Numbered from the stretch's first letter, positions 7,827-18,309 are shown. The stretch is DNA of 46,503 nucleotides from Pantoea eucrina (GCF_002095385.1 NZ_MIPP01000031.1:1-46503), one strand, 5' to 3'. A program made the numbers and translations. The notes: generated by a model from the sequence alone, not told the origin.

Positions 7827-9139
7827 GATACCTTCTCCCTGTCAGGCTGATGCCAGATCGCCTGCCAGCCCCGATCGCTGCAGGCAGCGCCTTCATGGGT
7901 AACAAACAGGCCCGGCGCGCAAATCAGCGTATGGTTATAGTAGATCAGTGGAATACGCTCCCGCTGCCAGGGCGGGATCGCCAGCTCCTGCCACAGTTTT
8001 TTCATTTCGCGTCCGCCCGCCCGTCCCAGCAGATGATAGTAGCCGCGCGCCTGAAAGCGAACGTAAACCGTTTCATCCGCCGCAGGCAGACGCAGCTCCG
8101 CGCGTGAGAAGTCAGCCAGCAGCTGACCCACTCCGCCGGGCAGCACCAGCGATCGGGTAAGCTGCGGCCAGCAGCATGCCTGGTCACGCAGCGACGGCTG
8201 CGGCGGCAACCAGTAGAGCGCATCGCGATAGCGGCGCAGCGTAAAATTTCCCAGCTGCAGCGCCGGCTGTGCATCAGTCCGGCTCGCGATAACCTCAGTA
8301 CTGATGCGCTGCAGCGCTGCACGTGACGGCATCGCCCCGCCCTGCCCGGCGATCCAGCGGCGCAGCAGCGCGTTACGCCGCGCTTCGCTCATGCTCTGCA
8401 ACGGCGGAAAATGCAGTGCGCCCTGTGGCGTAAGCAGCTGGCTCAGCTCCTGCTGCAGCAGCTCATCCAGCAGCTGCTCCTGCTCTGCGCAGAGCGCGGC
8501 GCTGCGGGCGCTGGCAGCGCTGAAGTGCGGCCAGCGCTGATGCAGCAGCGGCATAATCTGCTGACGCAAAAAGTTGCGGTCGTAGCGGCTGTCGTCATTG
8601 CTCTCATCCTCAATCCAGCTGAGCTGGTGCTCAGCCGCCCACTGCTCCAGCTGCTCACGGCTAAGGCTGAGCAGCGGACGCAGATGTTCATGCCCCTGCA
8701 CTGTGCGCCGCGGCGGCATTGCCGCCAGCCCCGCCGGGCCGCTGCCGCGCTTTAGCGCCAGCAGCAGCGTTTCACACTGATCGTCCAGATGCTGCGCGGT
8801 GAGCAGCTGTTCATCCGGCTGCAGCCGGGCGAACAGCGCCTGATAGCGCTCTCTGCGCGCCGACGCCTCCACGCCTCCTGCCCTGGCATCAACCGTTACC
8901 GGCAATACGTCGCAGGCGATATGCCAGCGCTGGCACTGCTGCCGGCAGTGTGCGGCCCATCGGTCGGCGTGCGGACTCAGGCCGTGATGCACGTGCAGCG
9001 CCCGCACGCTCAGCTGCGAATGCTGCTGCTGCCAGCAGACCAGCTGATGCAGCAGCACGGTGGAGTCGAGCCCGCCGCTGAATGCCACCACGTAGCGACC
9101 GGCGGGATCCAGCAGCGCAGCAAGGTGGGAAAAAGACAT
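7823..9139 (-). CDS. tilS: tRNA(Ile)-lysidine synthetase TilS
   Basis: Modifies C34 of the CAU-anticodon isoleucine tRNA to lysidine, changing both its codon and amino-acid specificity. It is essential. The PP-loop motif SGGLDS is at residues 21-26, followed by a HVHHGLS motif and LTAQHLDDQCET. The C-terminal region (GREMKKLWQELAIPPWQRERIPL) is the TilS substrate-binding domain. I start at ATG 9139 to give 438 residues (E. coli 432). An in-frame ATG at 9178 would add 13 residues with no Shine-Dalgarno and no homology. The last four bases overlap the cytochrome start. Confidence 0.95.
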   Translation of the reverse strand: MSFSHLAALLDPAGRYVVAFSGGLDSTVLLHQLVCWQQQHSQLSVRALHVHHGLSPHADRWAAHCRQQCQRWHIACDVLPVTVDARAGGVEASARRERYQALFARLQPDEQLLTAQHLDDQCETLLLALKRGSGPAGLAAMPPRRTVQGHEHLRPLLSLSREQLEQWAAEHQLSWIEDESNDDSRYDRNFLRQQIMPLLHQRWPHFSAASARSAALCAEQEQLLDELLQQELSQLLTPQGALHFPPLQSMSEARRNALLRRWIAGQGGAMPSRAALQRISTEVIASRTDAQPALQLGNFTLRRYRDALYWLPPQPSLRDQACCWPQLTRSLVLPGGVGQLLADFSRAELRLPAADETVYVRFQARGYYHLLGRAGGREMKKLWQELAIPPWQRERIPLIYYNHTLICAPGLFVTHEGAACSDRGWQAIWHQPDREKVS

Positions 9140-9193
9140 AGTGCCGTTCCATCTGATGATGCCGCCTGATTGCGGCATTCTGCGGCGGCTATT

Positions 9194-9583
9194 TTACGCC
9201 TGATAAAGCTCCAGCGGCAAACCATCCGGATCGGTAAAAAAGGTGCAGGCTTTACCGGTCAGCGCATCGATACGCACCGGTTCGCAGATCACGCCTTTTT
9301 CTGCCAGCGCCGCAACCGACTGCGCCACATCCTCTACGCAAAATGCCAGATGGCGCAGGCCGCAGGCTTCAGGTGCGGTTACGCGCGGCGGCGGGGAGGG
9401 AAATGAGAACAGCTCAATGGTATAGACGCCATGCAGGCCGAGGTCGCCTTTCCATGAATCCCGCTCAGCGCGGTAGTACTCACCCAGCAGGGAGAAGCCC
9501 AGCACATCGCAGTAGAACGCTTTGCTGCGCGGATAGTCAGTGGCAATAATCGCAATGTGGTGAATCTGTTTGATCTGTAGCAT
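9194..9583 (-). CDS. gloA2: VOC/glyoxalase-like metalloprotein (YaeR, GloA2)
   Basis: Single-domain VOC superfamily protein of 129 residues. The metal ligands expected of a glyoxalase I fold are present: H9 (IHHIAI), E57 (YTIELF), H78 (LRHLAF) and E125 (PLELYQ). YaeR is named GloA2 in some annotations, but its substrate is not firmly known, so glyoxalase activity is an inference from the fold. Gene order ldcC-yaeR-tilS is as in E. coli. Its Shine-Dalgarno (CGGAG) lies in one arm of a GC hairpin (see separate entry), which may limit translation. Confidence 0.85.
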   Translation of the reverse strand: MLQIKQIHHIAIIATDYPRSKAFYCDVLGFSLLGEYYRAERDSWKGDLGLHGVYTIELFSFPSPPPRVTAPEACGLRHLAFCVEDVAQSVAALAEKGVICEPVRIDALTGKACTFFTDPDGLPLELYQA

Positions 9584-9584
9584 A

Positions 9585-9611
9585 GCGGCTCCGAAAAAAA
9601 ATCTGAGCCGC
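9585..9611 (-). promoter_or_regulatory. Hairpin covering the ribosome-binding site of the YaeR gene
   Basis: GCGGCTC (9585-9591) and GAGCCGC (9605-9611) are perfect 7-bp inverted repeats around a loop containing eight consecutive A (T on the minus strand). On the minus strand the arm nearest the gene, GAGCCGC, contains the GAG of the likely Shine-Dalgarno, five bases before the ATG at 9583. The stem is seen directly. A regulatory effect is inference. Confidence 0.45.
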
Positions 9612-9659
9612 CAAGCCTACGTGCCGGACGTCAGCGTGACCAGAGGCATTTATCCGAAG

Positions 9660-11810
9660 TCAGGACTGCGGCGCGTCGCGCAGTACCCGCACCAGATAGC
9701 GCCCATCCTCTGTCAGCGTGGTGCCGTGAATATCGGTTTCAAAGCCAGGGTAGTGGCGCCCGATGGTGCAGAGCATCAGCAGAAAGTCGAGCACGGCCCG
9801 GCTCTGTTCTGTGATCATCTCACCGGGCATTACCAGCGGCACGCCTGGCGGATAGGGCAAGATCATATTGGCGGAGGTACGCCCTACCAGTTCGCGGATA
9901 TCCACGGTTTCAACCTCACCTTTGACCTGATGCTGGAACGCCTGATGCGGCGTCATTTTCATTTCAGGCAGGACATCAAAGGCTTTCAGCATCAGCCGCG
10001 GCAGATCGTGCTGCAGGATCAGCTGGTGGATCCCCTGCGCCAGCGTCTGGATCCGCATATTGCGATAGAAATCGGGATCCTCCGCATAGAGATCCGGCAG
10101 CATATTTTTCACGCGCAGATTAAGATCGTAGGCGCGTTTAAACTCGGTCAGACCGCGCAGCAGGCTCATGGCGCGGGTTTTATCGATCCCGATACTGAAC
10201 AGAAACAGCAGGTTATAAGGCCCGGTTTTCTCTACCACCACGCCGCGCTGATCGAGAAATTTCGCCACCAGCGCCGCCGGGATCCCCTCTTCCGCCATCG
10301 CGCCCAGTTCGCTCATGCCGGGCGTCAGGATCGTGACTTTAATGGGATCGAGATACATATGATCGCGATCGGCCTGCTGAAAGCCGTGCCATGCCTCTTC
10401 TCCCGGCTGGATCGGCCAGCACTCTGCCTCATCCACCTGCTCTGGCTGCCAGATATCAAAAAACCAGCCATCAGACTCTTCACGCAGCCGCTGGATCTCG
10501 CGCCGGAAGTGCAGCGCGCGCTCAACCGAACGGTTAATTAGCCGCTTACCCGGATTGCCGCGCAGCATCGCCGCAGCGGTTTCAATCGATGACACAATGC
10601 CGTAGCTCGGCGAGGTAGTGGTGTGCATCATATAGGCTTCGTTAAACGTATCGTGGTCGTAGTCGCCTTTGATATGAATCAGTGAAGCCTGGGAAAACGC
10701 GGCCAGCAGCTTATGGGTGGATTGCGTTTCATAGATCACCTTGCCCGGGATCCGTTCACCGCTCATGCCGCTTTTTCCGCTGTAGATGGGATGAAAATTG
10801 GTATAAGGCACCCAGGCGGAATCGAAGTGGATCGACGGCACATCCAGCGTCTGCTTGATATATTCCGTGTTGTAGAGCAATCCGTCGTACGTTGAATTGG
10901 TGATCACCGCATGGACCGGCCAGCTGGCGCGCGGCGTGCTATCCACTTTGCTCTGAATAGCCTCCCGGGTAAATTCACGCTGCGGAATACCGCCCAGAAT
11001 GCCCAGCGCATTACGCGTTGGCTTGAGCCAGACGGGCACGATGTCGCTCATCATCAGCAGATGGGTCAGCGATTTGTGACAGTTGCGGTCAATCAGTACC
11101 GTACTGCCTGCCGGGGCGGCATACATACCGACAATTTTGTTTGAGGTTGAGGTGCCGTTGGTCACCATATAGCTCTGCTCTGCCCCAAAGGTACGGGCAA
11201 TATACTCTTCGGCGTCGAGATGCGGGCCGGTATGATCGAGCAGCGAACCCAGTTCGGTGACGGAGATAGAGACATCCGCTTTAAGCGTGTTAGCGCCGAA
11301 AAAGTCATAAAACAGGCTGCCGACCGGGCTTTTCTGAAAGGCGGTACCGCCCATATGGCCTGGCGTACAGAAGGTGTATTTACCCTCTTTAACATAGGTA
11401 AACAGCGCTTTGGTCAGTGGGGGTAAAATTTTATCGATGTACTCATCGGTATACTGGCGGATATGCAGCGCGATATCGTCTGCGGTGCTGAGCGCATATT
11501 CAAAAAACTGCAGCGCCATGCGCATTTCATTAACGCTGACGTCCATCTGCGAATGGGTGTTGATAAAGGCGTAGAGCGGCAGCGACTCATTGAGCTGGTT
11601 GATGTCGCTGCAGAGCGCCATGCTGTACTCATCCCAGTCAAATACGACGCCGCATACGCGCGGGTTGTGCTCAATCAGCTTCAGCAGGTCGCTGGCATTG
11701 CTGGGATAAACGGTGTGAAAGCCCTGCAGTTTCAGCGCGGCATCCAGTTCGCGAATTGGTTCATCTTTGTAGAACGCGCCGTGCGGTCCCATGATCGCAA
11801 TAATATTCAA
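9660..11810 (-). CDS. ldcC: Constitutive-type lysine decarboxylase LdcC
   Basis: PLP enzyme converting lysine to cadaverine and CO2 in the cytoplasm, consuming a proton. It has 716 residues (LdcC 713, CadA 715). Domains in order are an N-terminal wing (1-130), the PLP fold with the Schiff-base lysine K367 in ETQSTHKLLAAFSQAS, and a C-terminal domain ending near GFETDIHG. Sequence details (MNIIAIMGPHG, LKPTRNALGILGGIP) resemble LdcC more than CadA, and the accA neighbourhood is the ldcC locus. The start is TTG at 11810: AGGAGG lies about six bases upstream and an in-frame TGA stands two codons before it, so no earlier start exists. A weak start codon suggests modest expression. Confidence 0.95.
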   Translation of the reverse strand: MNIIAIMGPHGAFYKDEPIRELDAALKLQGFHTVYPSNASDLLKLIEHNPRVCGVVFDWDEYSMALCSDINQLNESLPLYAFINTHSQMDVSVNEMRMALQFFEYALSTADDIALHIRQYTDEYIDKILPPLTKALFTYVKEGKYTFCTPGHMGGTAFQKSPVGSLFYDFFGANTLKADVSISVTELGSLLDHTGPHLDAEEYIARTFGAEQSYMVTNGTSTSNKIVGMYAAPAGSTVLIDRNCHKSLTHLLMMSDIVPVWLKPTRNALGILGGIPQREFTREAIQSKVDSTPRASWPVHAVITNSTYDGLLYNTEYIKQTLDVPSIHFDSAWVPYTNFHPIYSGKSGMSGERIPGKVIYETQSTHKLLAAFSQASLIHIKGDYDHDTFNEAYMMHTTTSPSYGIVSSIETAAAMLRGNPGKRLINRSVERALHFRREIQRLREESDGWFFDIWQPEQVDEAECWPIQPGEEAWHGFQQADRDHMYLDPIKVTILTPGMSELGAMAEEGIPAALVAKFLDQRGVVVEKTGPYNLLFLFSIGIDKTRAMSLLRGLTEFKRAYDLNLRVKNMLPDLYAEDPDFYRNMRIQTLAQGIHQLILQHDLPRLMLKAFDVLPEMKMTPHQAFQHQVKGEVETVDIRELVGRTSANMILPYPPGVPLVMPGEMITEQSRAVLDFLLMLCTIGRHYPGFETDIHGTTLTEDGRYLVRVLRDAPQS

Positions 11811-11921
11811 TGCTCACCTCCTGTGGTCTTGTGGCACAGAGTAAGGATAGCGAAAAGTGGCCGGAGAATGTTCCGGAATAGCGCCGTTGCTGGCCTGATG
11901 TTTTCAGCGATGCATTTCGGT

Positions 11922-11968
11922 CGCCATAAATGGCGCCCCTGGGGGATCGCTGCCGCCATAAATGGCGG
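11922..11968. repeat. Pair of short palindromic repeats (CGCCATAAATGGCG)
   Basis: CGCCATAAATGGCG occurs at 11922-11935 and again at 11954-11967. The second copy extends to CCGCCATAAATGGCGG (11953-11968). Each is an inverted repeat of 6-7 bp around AA, and both are followed by a C-rich CCT. They lie 32 bases apart in the ldcC-accA gap, outside any gene. The arrangement resembles an intergenic REP-like family. I recall similar elements in Pantoea-type genomes but cannot confirm it here. Confidence 0.6.
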
Positions 11969-12008
11969 TCCTGCAGGGAACTCAGGCCCGATCGTGGAAA
12001 ACAGGCAT

Positions 12009-12037
12009 AAAAAAAGCGGACCGGAGTCCGCTTTTTT
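12009..12037. terminator. Intrinsic terminator downstream of accA (symmetric)
   Basis: Seven A (12009-12015), stem GCGGAC (12016-12021), loop CGGA, stem GTCCGC (12026-12031), then six T (12032-12037). On the minus strand it lies 15 bases past the accA stop, ending the dnaE-accA transcript. Its symmetry makes it usable in both directions. Confidence 0.9.
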
Positions 12038-12052
12038 GCTGCAGAGCTTACC

Positions 12053-13012
12053 TTACGCGTAACCGTAGTTCATCAGGCGCTGATAGCGGCGATCGAGCAG
12101 CTCTTCCGTGCTCAGCCCGTCGAGATCGGCCAGATCGGCCAGCAGCTGCTGCTTCAGAGAAGCGGCCATATCAACCGGACGACGATGCGCGCCACCCAGC
12201 GGCTCAGGAATGATCGAGTCGATCAGCTTCAGCTCCTGCAGACGCCCGGCGGTGATGCCCATCGCTTCTGCCGCCAGCGGCGCTTTATCTGCGCTTTTCC
12301 ACAGAATTGACGCACAGCCTTCCGGTGAGATCACCGAGTAGGTGCTGTACTGCAGCATGTTCACTTTGTCGCCCACGCCAATCGCCAGCGCGCCACCGGA
12401 GCCGCCCTCGCCAATCACGGTGCAGATCACCGGAATTTTCAGACCAGACATCTCACGCAGGTTACGGGCAATCGCTTCAGACTGACCGCGCTCTTCGGCG
12501 CCCACGCCCGGATAAGCACCCGGCGTGTCGATAAAGGTGATAAGTGGCATCTTAAAACGCTCTGCCATCTCCATCAGACGCAGCGCTTTACGATAGCCTT
12601 CTGGTGCAGGCATACCGAAGTTACGGCGAATTTTCTCTTTGGTTTCACGCCCTTTCTGATGACCAATGATCATCACCGGACGGCCATCCAGACGTGCGAT
12701 ACCACCCACAATCGCTTTGTCGTCAGCATAGGCGCGATCGCCTGCCAGCTCGTCAAAGTCGTCAAATGTGTTGCGCACGTAGTCCAGCGTATAGGGACGC
12801 AGCGGATGACGCGCCAGCTGCGCGACCTGCCATGCACCTAAATCGGAGAAGATTTTACGGGTCAGTTCAACGCTTTTCTCGCGAAGGCGCTGAATCTCTT
12901 CATCCAGATTAATATCGTGTTTCTCATCTGAACGGCCAATCGATTTAAGCGAATCGATCTTCGCTTCGAGTTCGGCGATCGGCTGTTCAAAATCCAGGTA
13001 ATTAAGACTCAT
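12053..13012 (-). CDS. accA: Acetyl-CoA carboxylase carboxyltransferase subunit alpha
   Basis: With AccD it transfers carboxyl from biotin on AccB to acetyl-CoA, forming malonyl-CoA, the first committed step of fatty-acid synthesis. It has 319 residues, exactly the E. coli length, with the crotonase-like core ([55 protein letters not shown]). It starts 12 bases after the dnaE stop, so it is in the same operon, and is followed by a strong terminator. Essential gene with no anomalies. Confidence 0.98.
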   Translation of the reverse strand: MSLNYLDFEQPIAELEAKIDSLKSIGRSDEKHDINLDEEIQRLREKSVELTRKIFSDLGAWQVAQLARHPLRPYTLDYVRNTFDDFDELAGDRAYADDKAIVGGIARLDGRPVMIIGHQKGRETKEKIRRNFGMPAPEGYRKALRLMEMAERFKMPLITFIDTPGAYPGVGAEERGQSEAIARNLREMSGLKIPVICTVIGEGGSGGALAIGVGDKVNMLQYSTYSVISPEGCASILWKSADKAPLAAEAMGITAGRLQELKLIDSIIPEPLGGAHRRPVDMAASLKQQLLADLADLDGLSTEELLDRRYQRLMNYGYA

Positions 13013-13024
13013 AATGTTCCTGTT

Positions 13025-16000
13025 TTAGTCAAACTCCAGTTCCACCTGCTCCGATCCTACTAACGACCGCAGGTCGTTAAGTAAACGATCGCTGGGCGAA
13101 ATACGCCACGCTGCACCAAAGCGCAGCTTCGCCCGCGCATCTGCTCTCTGATAATAGAGATGTACCGGAATGGTCCCGGAACGATGAGGTTCCAGAGACT
13201 GGCGGAGACGGTTTAAAAGCTGGTCATCAATTTGCCTGTCCGTCAGCGAGATAGCAAGTCCGCGCGCATATTTTTCCCGCGCTTCATCGATATCCATCAC
13301 TTCCCTGGCGGTCATTTTAAGCCCGCCGCTGAAGTCATCAAAGCTGACCTGTCCGCTGACGATCAGGATACGGTCTTTCTCCAGCAGCTGCTGGTACTTA
13401 TCTAACGCATCGGTAAATAGCATGACTTCCAGACGACCGGAGCGATCGTCCAGAGTACAAATACCAATTCGGTTGCCGCGCTTGGTCACCATCACGCGGG
13501 CGGCAATCACCAGCCCCGCAGCGATGGTGACCTTGCCACGTTCAGTAGGATGCATATCTTTCAGCCGCATCCCGCCGACGTAGCGCTCAATCTCTTTCAG
13601 ATACTGATTAATCGGATGCCCGGTAAGATAGAGCCCCAGCGTTTCACGCTCGCCATCCAGCTGCACCTGCTCTGGCCACGGCGTAATTGACGCATACGAT
13701 TTTTCGACCTGCTCCGGCTCTTCAGCCAGCACGCCAAACATATCTGCCTGCCCCGTCGCTTCTGCTTTAGCATGCTGGTCAGCGGCTTTCAGGGCATCGC
13801 TCAGGGCGCTCATCAGCGCCGCGCGATGGGGCCCGAGCCGGTCAAACGCGCCGGACATGATCAGCTTCTCCATCACCCGGCGGTTAATTTTGCGCGTATC
13901 GGTACGCGCGCAGAGATCGAACAGCTCTTTAAAATAGCCGCCCTGATTACGCGCTTCGAGAATCGCTTCAATCGGGCCTTCACCGACGCCTTTGATCGCG
14001 CCGATGCCGTAGACAATTTCACCGTCGTCGTTAACGTGGAACGGATAGAGGCCGGCATTGATATCCGGCGGCAGCACTTTCAGACCCATGCGCCAGCACT
14101 CATCCACCAGCCCGACCACTTTCTCGGTGTTATCCATATCGGCGGTCATGACCGCAGCCATAAACTCAGCCGGATAGTGTGCTTTCAGCCACAGCGTCTG
14201 ATAGGAGACCAGCGCATAGGCTGCAGAGTGCGATTTGTTAAAACCATAGCCGGCGAACTTCTCTACCAGGTCGAAGATTTTCATCGACAGCTCGCCGTTG
14301 ATACCCATGCTTTCAGCGCCCTCTTTGAACACTGAACGCTGCTTCGCCATCTCTTCCGGTTTCTTTTTACCCATCGCACGACGCAGCATATCAGCGCCGC
14401 CCAGCGTATAACCCGCCAGCACCTGTGCGATCTGCATCACCTGCTCCTGATAGAGAATGATGCCGTAGGTAGGCTCCAGTACCGGCTTCAGACTCTCATG
14501 CTGCCACTGGATGTCAGGATAGGAGAGTTCTTCGCGGCCATGCTTACGGTCGATAAAGTTATCCACCATGCCGGACTGCAGCGGGCCGGGACGAAACAGC
14601 GCCACCAGGGCGATCATATCTTCAAAGCAGTCAGGCTTCAGTCGCTTGATCAGATCTTTCATGCCGCGCGATTCAAGCTGGAACACCGCGGTGGTCTCTG
14701 AGCGCTGCAGCATATCGAAGCTTTTTTTATCATCAAGCGGAATAGCCGCAATGTCGATCGGCGGCAGCCCCTGCTTTTCACGGCGCGGGTTGATCATCTT
14801 CAGCGCCCAGTCGATGATGGTCAGCGTACGCAGGCCGAGGAAGTCAAACTTCACCAGTCCGGCATACTCCACATCATTTTTATCAAACTGGGTGACGGGG
14901 AACTGGCCGTTTTCATCGCAGTAAAGCGGGGCAAAATCGGTGATTTTGGTCGGCGCAATGACCACGCCGCCAGCGTGCTTGCCGGCGTTTCGCGTGACAC
15001 CTTCCAGCTTGCGCGCCATGTCGATCAGCGCCCTGACCTCTTCATCGGCGTCATAGATCTCAGGCAGCTGCGGTTCAGCCTGAAACGCTTTTTCCAGCGT
15101 CATGCCCGGATCGGGTGGCACCAGCTTGGAGATGCGATCGACAAAGCCATAAGGATGGCCCAGCACGCGCCCTACATCGCGGATCACCGCTTTCGCCGCC
15201 ATGGTACCGAAGGTGATAATCTGCGAAACCGCTTCACGGCCATACATCTCGGCAACGTGATCGATCACCTGATCGCGCTTCTCCATGCAGAAGTCGACGT
15301 CAAAGTCGGGCATGGAGACACGTTCCGGATTCAGGAAGCGTTCAAACAGCAGGTCAAATTCCAGCGGATCGAGGTCGGTGATCTTCAGCGCATAGGCCAC
15401 CAGTGAACCGGCACCGGAACCGCGTCCGGGTCCGACCGGGATCCCGTTATCTTTTGACCACTGGATAAACTCCATCACGATCAGGAAGTAGCCCGGGAAC
15501 CCCATCTGGTTGATAACGTTGAGCTCAATCTCCAGACGCTCATCGTAGGCCGGGCGCTTCTGCGCACGCAGCTCTTCATCCGGAAAGAGAAACGCCAGGC
15601 GCTCTTCAAGCCCCTCGCGTGATTTCACCACCAGAAACTCTTCGGTGGTCATCTCGCCGGTCGGGAACTGCGGCAGAAAATATTCGCCGAGGCGGACGGT
15701 GACGTTACAGCGCTTAGCAATCTCTACGCTGTTTTCCAGCGCTTCCGGGATGTCCGAAAACAGCTCGCACATCTCCTCTTCGCTGCGCATATATTGCTGA
15801 GGACTGTAGTGGCGCGGACGTTTCGGATCGTCCAGCGTATAACCGTCGTGGATCGCCACGCGGATCTCATGCGCATCGAAGTCCTCTTCATTGATGAAGC
15901 AGACTTCATTGGTTGCCACTACCGGTATCCCTTCCGCTATCGCCAGCTCAACGGCGGCATGCAGATAGCTCTCCTCATCGGCACGTCCGGTGCGGAGCAG

Positions 16001-16507
16001 CTCAAGGTAGTAACGGTCGGGAAAGTGCTGCTGATAAAAGCTCAGACACTGCGCCACCAGCGCGTTATTGCCGCGCAGCAGGCTGCGTCCGACATCGCCG
16101 CGTCGTCCGCCCGACAGGACAATCAGCCCTTCGCCCAGCTCAATCAGCCAGTCGCGATCGAGGATAGGCCCGGCAATGCCGTAGCCGCGCTGATAGGCGC
16201 GCGAAATCAGCAGTGTCAGATTCTGATAGCCCGTGTTATTCGCCGCGAGCAGCGTAAGCTGCGTAAGCTCATCGCCCATCAGCTCGCTGGCGACCTGGAA
16301 ATCAGCGCCGATAATCGGCTTAACGCCGGCACCGTGGGCGCTGCCATAGAAGCGCACCAGGCCGCAGAGGTTGGTATAATCCGTAATCGCTATTGCCGGC
16401 ATCCCCAGCGCCGCGGCTTTTTTCACCAGCGGACCGGTCTTCGCCAGGCCATCGACCATGGAGTAGTCGCTGTGCACGCGCAGATGTATAAAACGAGGTT
16501 CAGCCAT
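13025..16507 (-). CDS. dnaE: DNA polymerase III alpha subunit
   Basis: Catalytic subunit of the replicative polymerase. It has 1160 residues, the E. coli length. The N-terminal PHP domain begins [16 protein letters not shown]. The polymerase core carries the catalytic aspartates D401 and D403 in MPDFDVDF, and the third lies near 555. A helix-hairpin-helix region, the OB fold (near 990-1080) and the C-terminal tau-binding domain follow. The family feature [16 protein letters not shown] is intact. It lies between rnhB (29-base gap) and accA (12-base gap), reading with both. Confidence 0.98.
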   Translation of the reverse strand: MAEPRFIHLRVHSDYSMVDGLAKTGPLVKKAAALGMPAIAITDYTNLCGLVRFYGSAHGAGVKPIIGADFQVASELMGDELTQLTLLAANNTGYQNLTLLISRAYQRGYGIAGPILDRDWLIELGEGLIVLSGGRRGDVGRSLLRGNNALVAQCLSFYQQHFPDRYYLELLRTGRADEESYLHAAVELAIAEGIPVVATNEVCFINEEDFDAHEIRVAIHDGYTLDDPKRPRHYSPQQYMRSEEEMCELFSDIPEALENSVEIAKRCNVTVRLGEYFLPQFPTGEMTTEEFLVVKSREGLEERLAFLFPDEELRAQKRPAYDERLEIELNVINQMGFPGYFLIVMEFIQWSKDNGIPVGPGRGSGAGSLVAYALKITDLDPLEFDLLFERFLNPERVSMPDFDVDFCMEKRDQVIDHVAEMYGREAVSQIITFGTMAAKAVIRDVGRVLGHPYGFVDRISKLVPPDPGMTLEKAFQAEPQLPEIYDADEEVRALIDMARKLEGVTRNAGKHAGGVVIAPTKITDFAPLYCDENGQFPVTQFDKNDVEYAGLVKFDFLGLRTLTIIDWALKMINPRREKQGLPPIDIAAIPLDDKKSFDMLQRSETTAVFQLESRGMKDLIKRLKPDCFEDMIALVALFRPGPLQSGMVDNFIDRKHGREELSYPDIQWQHESLKPVLEPTYGIILYQEQVMQIAQVLAGYTLGGADMLRRAMGKKKPEEMAKQRSVFKEGAESMGINGELSMKIFDLVEKFAGYGFNKSHSAAYALVSYQTLWLKAHYPAEFMAAVMTADMDNTEKVVGLVDECWRMGLKVLPPDINAGLYPFHVNDDGEIVYGIGAIKGVGEGPIEAILEARNQGGYFKELFDLCARTDTRKINRRVMEKLIMSGAFDRLGPHRAALMSALSDALKAADQHAKAEATGQADMFGVLAEEPEQVEKSYASITPWPEQVQLDGERETLGLYLTGHPINQYLKEIERYVGGMRLKDMHPTERGKVTIAAGLVIAARVMVTKRGNRIGICTLDDRSGRLEVMLFTDALDKYQQLLEKDRILIVSGQVSFDDFSGGLKMTAREVMDIDEAREKYARGLAISLTDRQIDDQLLNRLRQSLEPHRSGTIPVHLYYQRADARAKLRFGAAWRISPSDRLLNDLRSLVGSEQVELEFD

Positions 16508-16536
16508 ATCGGTTTCCGGTTAAAACAGCGTCAGGC

Positions 16537-17165
16537 TTAATAAAGCGGCGCGGGTTGTACTGAGGCGTGCAGTTCGGCATCCAGCAGCGCGTTGCGCACC
16601 GGCGCAAAACTGCGACGATGATGCGGCGTGGCACCAAACTGTTTGAGCTTCGCCATATGAAGCGCGGTGGGGTAACCTTTATGCTGCACAAAGCCATACT
16701 GCGGAAAGAGACGATCGAGTTCAGCCATTTCGCGATCGCGCGTCACTTTGGCAATAATGGATGCAGCGCTGATTTCCTGCACCAGACTGTCGCCTTTGAT
16801 CACCGCCTGCGCAGGCATCGCCAGCGCCGGACAGCGATTGCCATCGATCAGCACAAAATCGGGCGTAAGGTGCAGCCCTGCCACCGCGCGCTGCATCGCC
16901 AGCAGCGTGGCATGCAGAATATTGAGCTGGTCGATCTCTTCTGGCTCAGCCCTGCCGAGCTCCACGCCAGCGCCTTTTCGGTAATTTCATCATACAGCGC
17001 CAGACGGCGCTTTTCCGACAGCTTTTTTGAGTCTGCCAGACCAGCAATCGGGTTAGCAGGATCGAGGATCACCGCCGCCGTTACTACGGCCCCTACCAGC
17101 GGGCCGCGTCCGACTTCGTCCACGCCCGCAATACGTTGCGCATCAGGATAGATAAATTCAGCCAT
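16537..17165 (-). pseudogene. rnhB: Ribonuclease HII RnhB, interrupted by a one-base frameshift
   Basis: RNase HII removes single ribonucleotides from DNA. Reading from ATG 17165, the N-terminal frame gives [20 protein letters not shown] (with the catalytic DEVGRGP motif) up to EKALAW. The frame is then lost at about 16963, where the rest of the protein ([18 protein letters not shown], then [11 protein letters not shown] and [11 protein letters not shown]) is in another frame to the TAA at 16537. Homologues read ALSWSLGRAEP here. One extra G (TGGAGCTC to TGGGAGCTC) restores AWELGRAEP and a protein of 209 residues (E. coli 198, with a longer tail here). It overlaps lpxB by 8 bases as in E. coli. 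Without repair the product loses part of its active site. Confidence 0.9.
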
Positions 17166-18306
17166 GAGCAATCTCCAGTACCGCATCCGCCGCCTGCTCA
17201 TCGGCATTCCAGCGGATCTGCTGATGCAGTTGAGTAAAGGTTTCCAGCAGCGCGTCGCGTTCGGCACCCGCATGCAGCAGCGGCTCCAGCGCGGCGGCCA
17301 GCGTCTGCGGCTGGCACTCATCCTGCAGCAGCTCTTTAACCAGCTCCCGTCCCGCCAGCAGATTAGGCAGCGAGACGTAAGGCGTTTTGACCAGGCGCTT
17401 CGCCAGCCAGAAGGTAACGGGTTTCATACGATACCCCACGACCATCGGGCACTTTGCCAGCATACACTCCAGCGCCGCGGTGCCGGATGCCAGAATAGCC
17501 GCATCGCTGGCGATCATCGCCTGACGCCCTTTGCCATCCAGCAGGTGCATAGGCAGCTCAGGCGCAATCTCCGCTTTAATCTGTTCAAACTGCGCCCGCC
17601 GCTTTGCGTTAACCAGCGGAACCACGATTTCCAGCGCCGGGTAGCGCTGACGCAGCAGCTGCGCCGCGCGCAGAAAATCGGCGCTCAGCATTTCAACTTC
17701 TGCGCCACGACTGCCTGGCAGTAAACCCAGACAGATCGCATTGTCTGCAATACCCAGCTCGCGACGCGCGGCCTGCTTATCAGGCTGCAGCGGCATCGCA
17801 TCAGCCATGGTGTGACCGATAAAACGACACGGCACGTTAAAGCGATCGTAGAACGCTTTCTCGAACGGCAGAAACGCCAGCACCATATCGGTGTTGCGGC
17901 CAATCTTAAAGACACGTTTCTGACGCCATGCCCAGACGGAAGGGCTGACGTAGTGCACGGTACGAATACCGGCACGCTTCAGGTTGCCTTCCAGGGTGAT
18001 ATTAAAATCTGGCGCATCGATACCCACAAATACGTCAGGGCGGAGCGCGGTGAAGCGCTGCGTCAGGTCTTTGCGGATGGTCAGCAGGCGTCGCAGGCGG
18101 CCCAGCACTTCGACAATGCCCATCACCGCCAGCTCTTCCATTTCGTACCAGACTTCGCAGCCTTCTGCCTGCATCAGCGGACCCGCTACGCCAACAAAGC
18201 GTGCATCAGGATGACGCGCTTTCAGCGCGCGGATCAGACCGGCACCAAGAATATCGCCGGAGGTTTCTCCGGCGACCAGGGCAATCGTTAAGGGACGCAC
18301 TGACAT
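17158..18306 (-). CDS. lpxB: Lipid-A-disaccharide synthase
   Basis: Membrane-associated GT19 glycosyltransferase that joins UDP-2,3-diacylglucosamine to lipid X, giving the beta-1,6 disaccharide of lipid A. It has 382 residues as in E. coli. The N-terminal [20 protein letters not shown] and the central [17 protein letters not shown] are the family signatures, and [10 protein letters not shown] marks the UDP-binding half. It starts 3 bases after the lpxA stop and overlaps rnhB, so it sits in a tight operon with the other lipid A genes. Essential. Confidence 0.98.
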   Translation of the reverse strand: MSVRPLTIALVAGETSGDILGAGLIRALKARHPDARFVGVAGPLMQAEGCEVWYEMEELAVMGIVEVLGRLRRLLTIRKDLTQRFTALRPDVFVGIDAPDFNITLEGNLKRAGIRTVHYVSPSVWAWRQKRVFKIGRNTDMVLAFLPFEKAFYDRFNVPCRFIGHTMADAMPLQPDKQAARRELGIADNAICLGLLPGSRGAEVEMLSADFLRAAQLLRQRYPALEIVVPLVNAKRRAQFEQIKAEIAPELPMHLLDGKGRQAMIASDAAILASGTAALECMLAKCPMVVGYRMKPVTFWLAKRLVKTPYVSLPNLLAGRELVKELLQDECQPQTLAAALEPLLHAGAERDALLETFTQLHQQIRWNADEQAADAVLEIAHG

Positions 18307-18309
18307 GAA

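Noticed and set aside
9161..9193. GCCGCC/GGCGGC dyad between the YaeR gene and tilS as a terminator
   Set aside because: The loop is long, no T-run follows on the minus strand, and tilS is probably co-transcribed.
9570..10541. Open frame of 323 codons antisense to ldcC
   Set aside because: Overlaps a fully conserved gene, shows no family motif and has antisense-like composition.
13772..14335. Long open frames antisense to dnaE
   Set aside because: dnaE is intact at 1160 residues. The opposite frames are by-products of its codon use.
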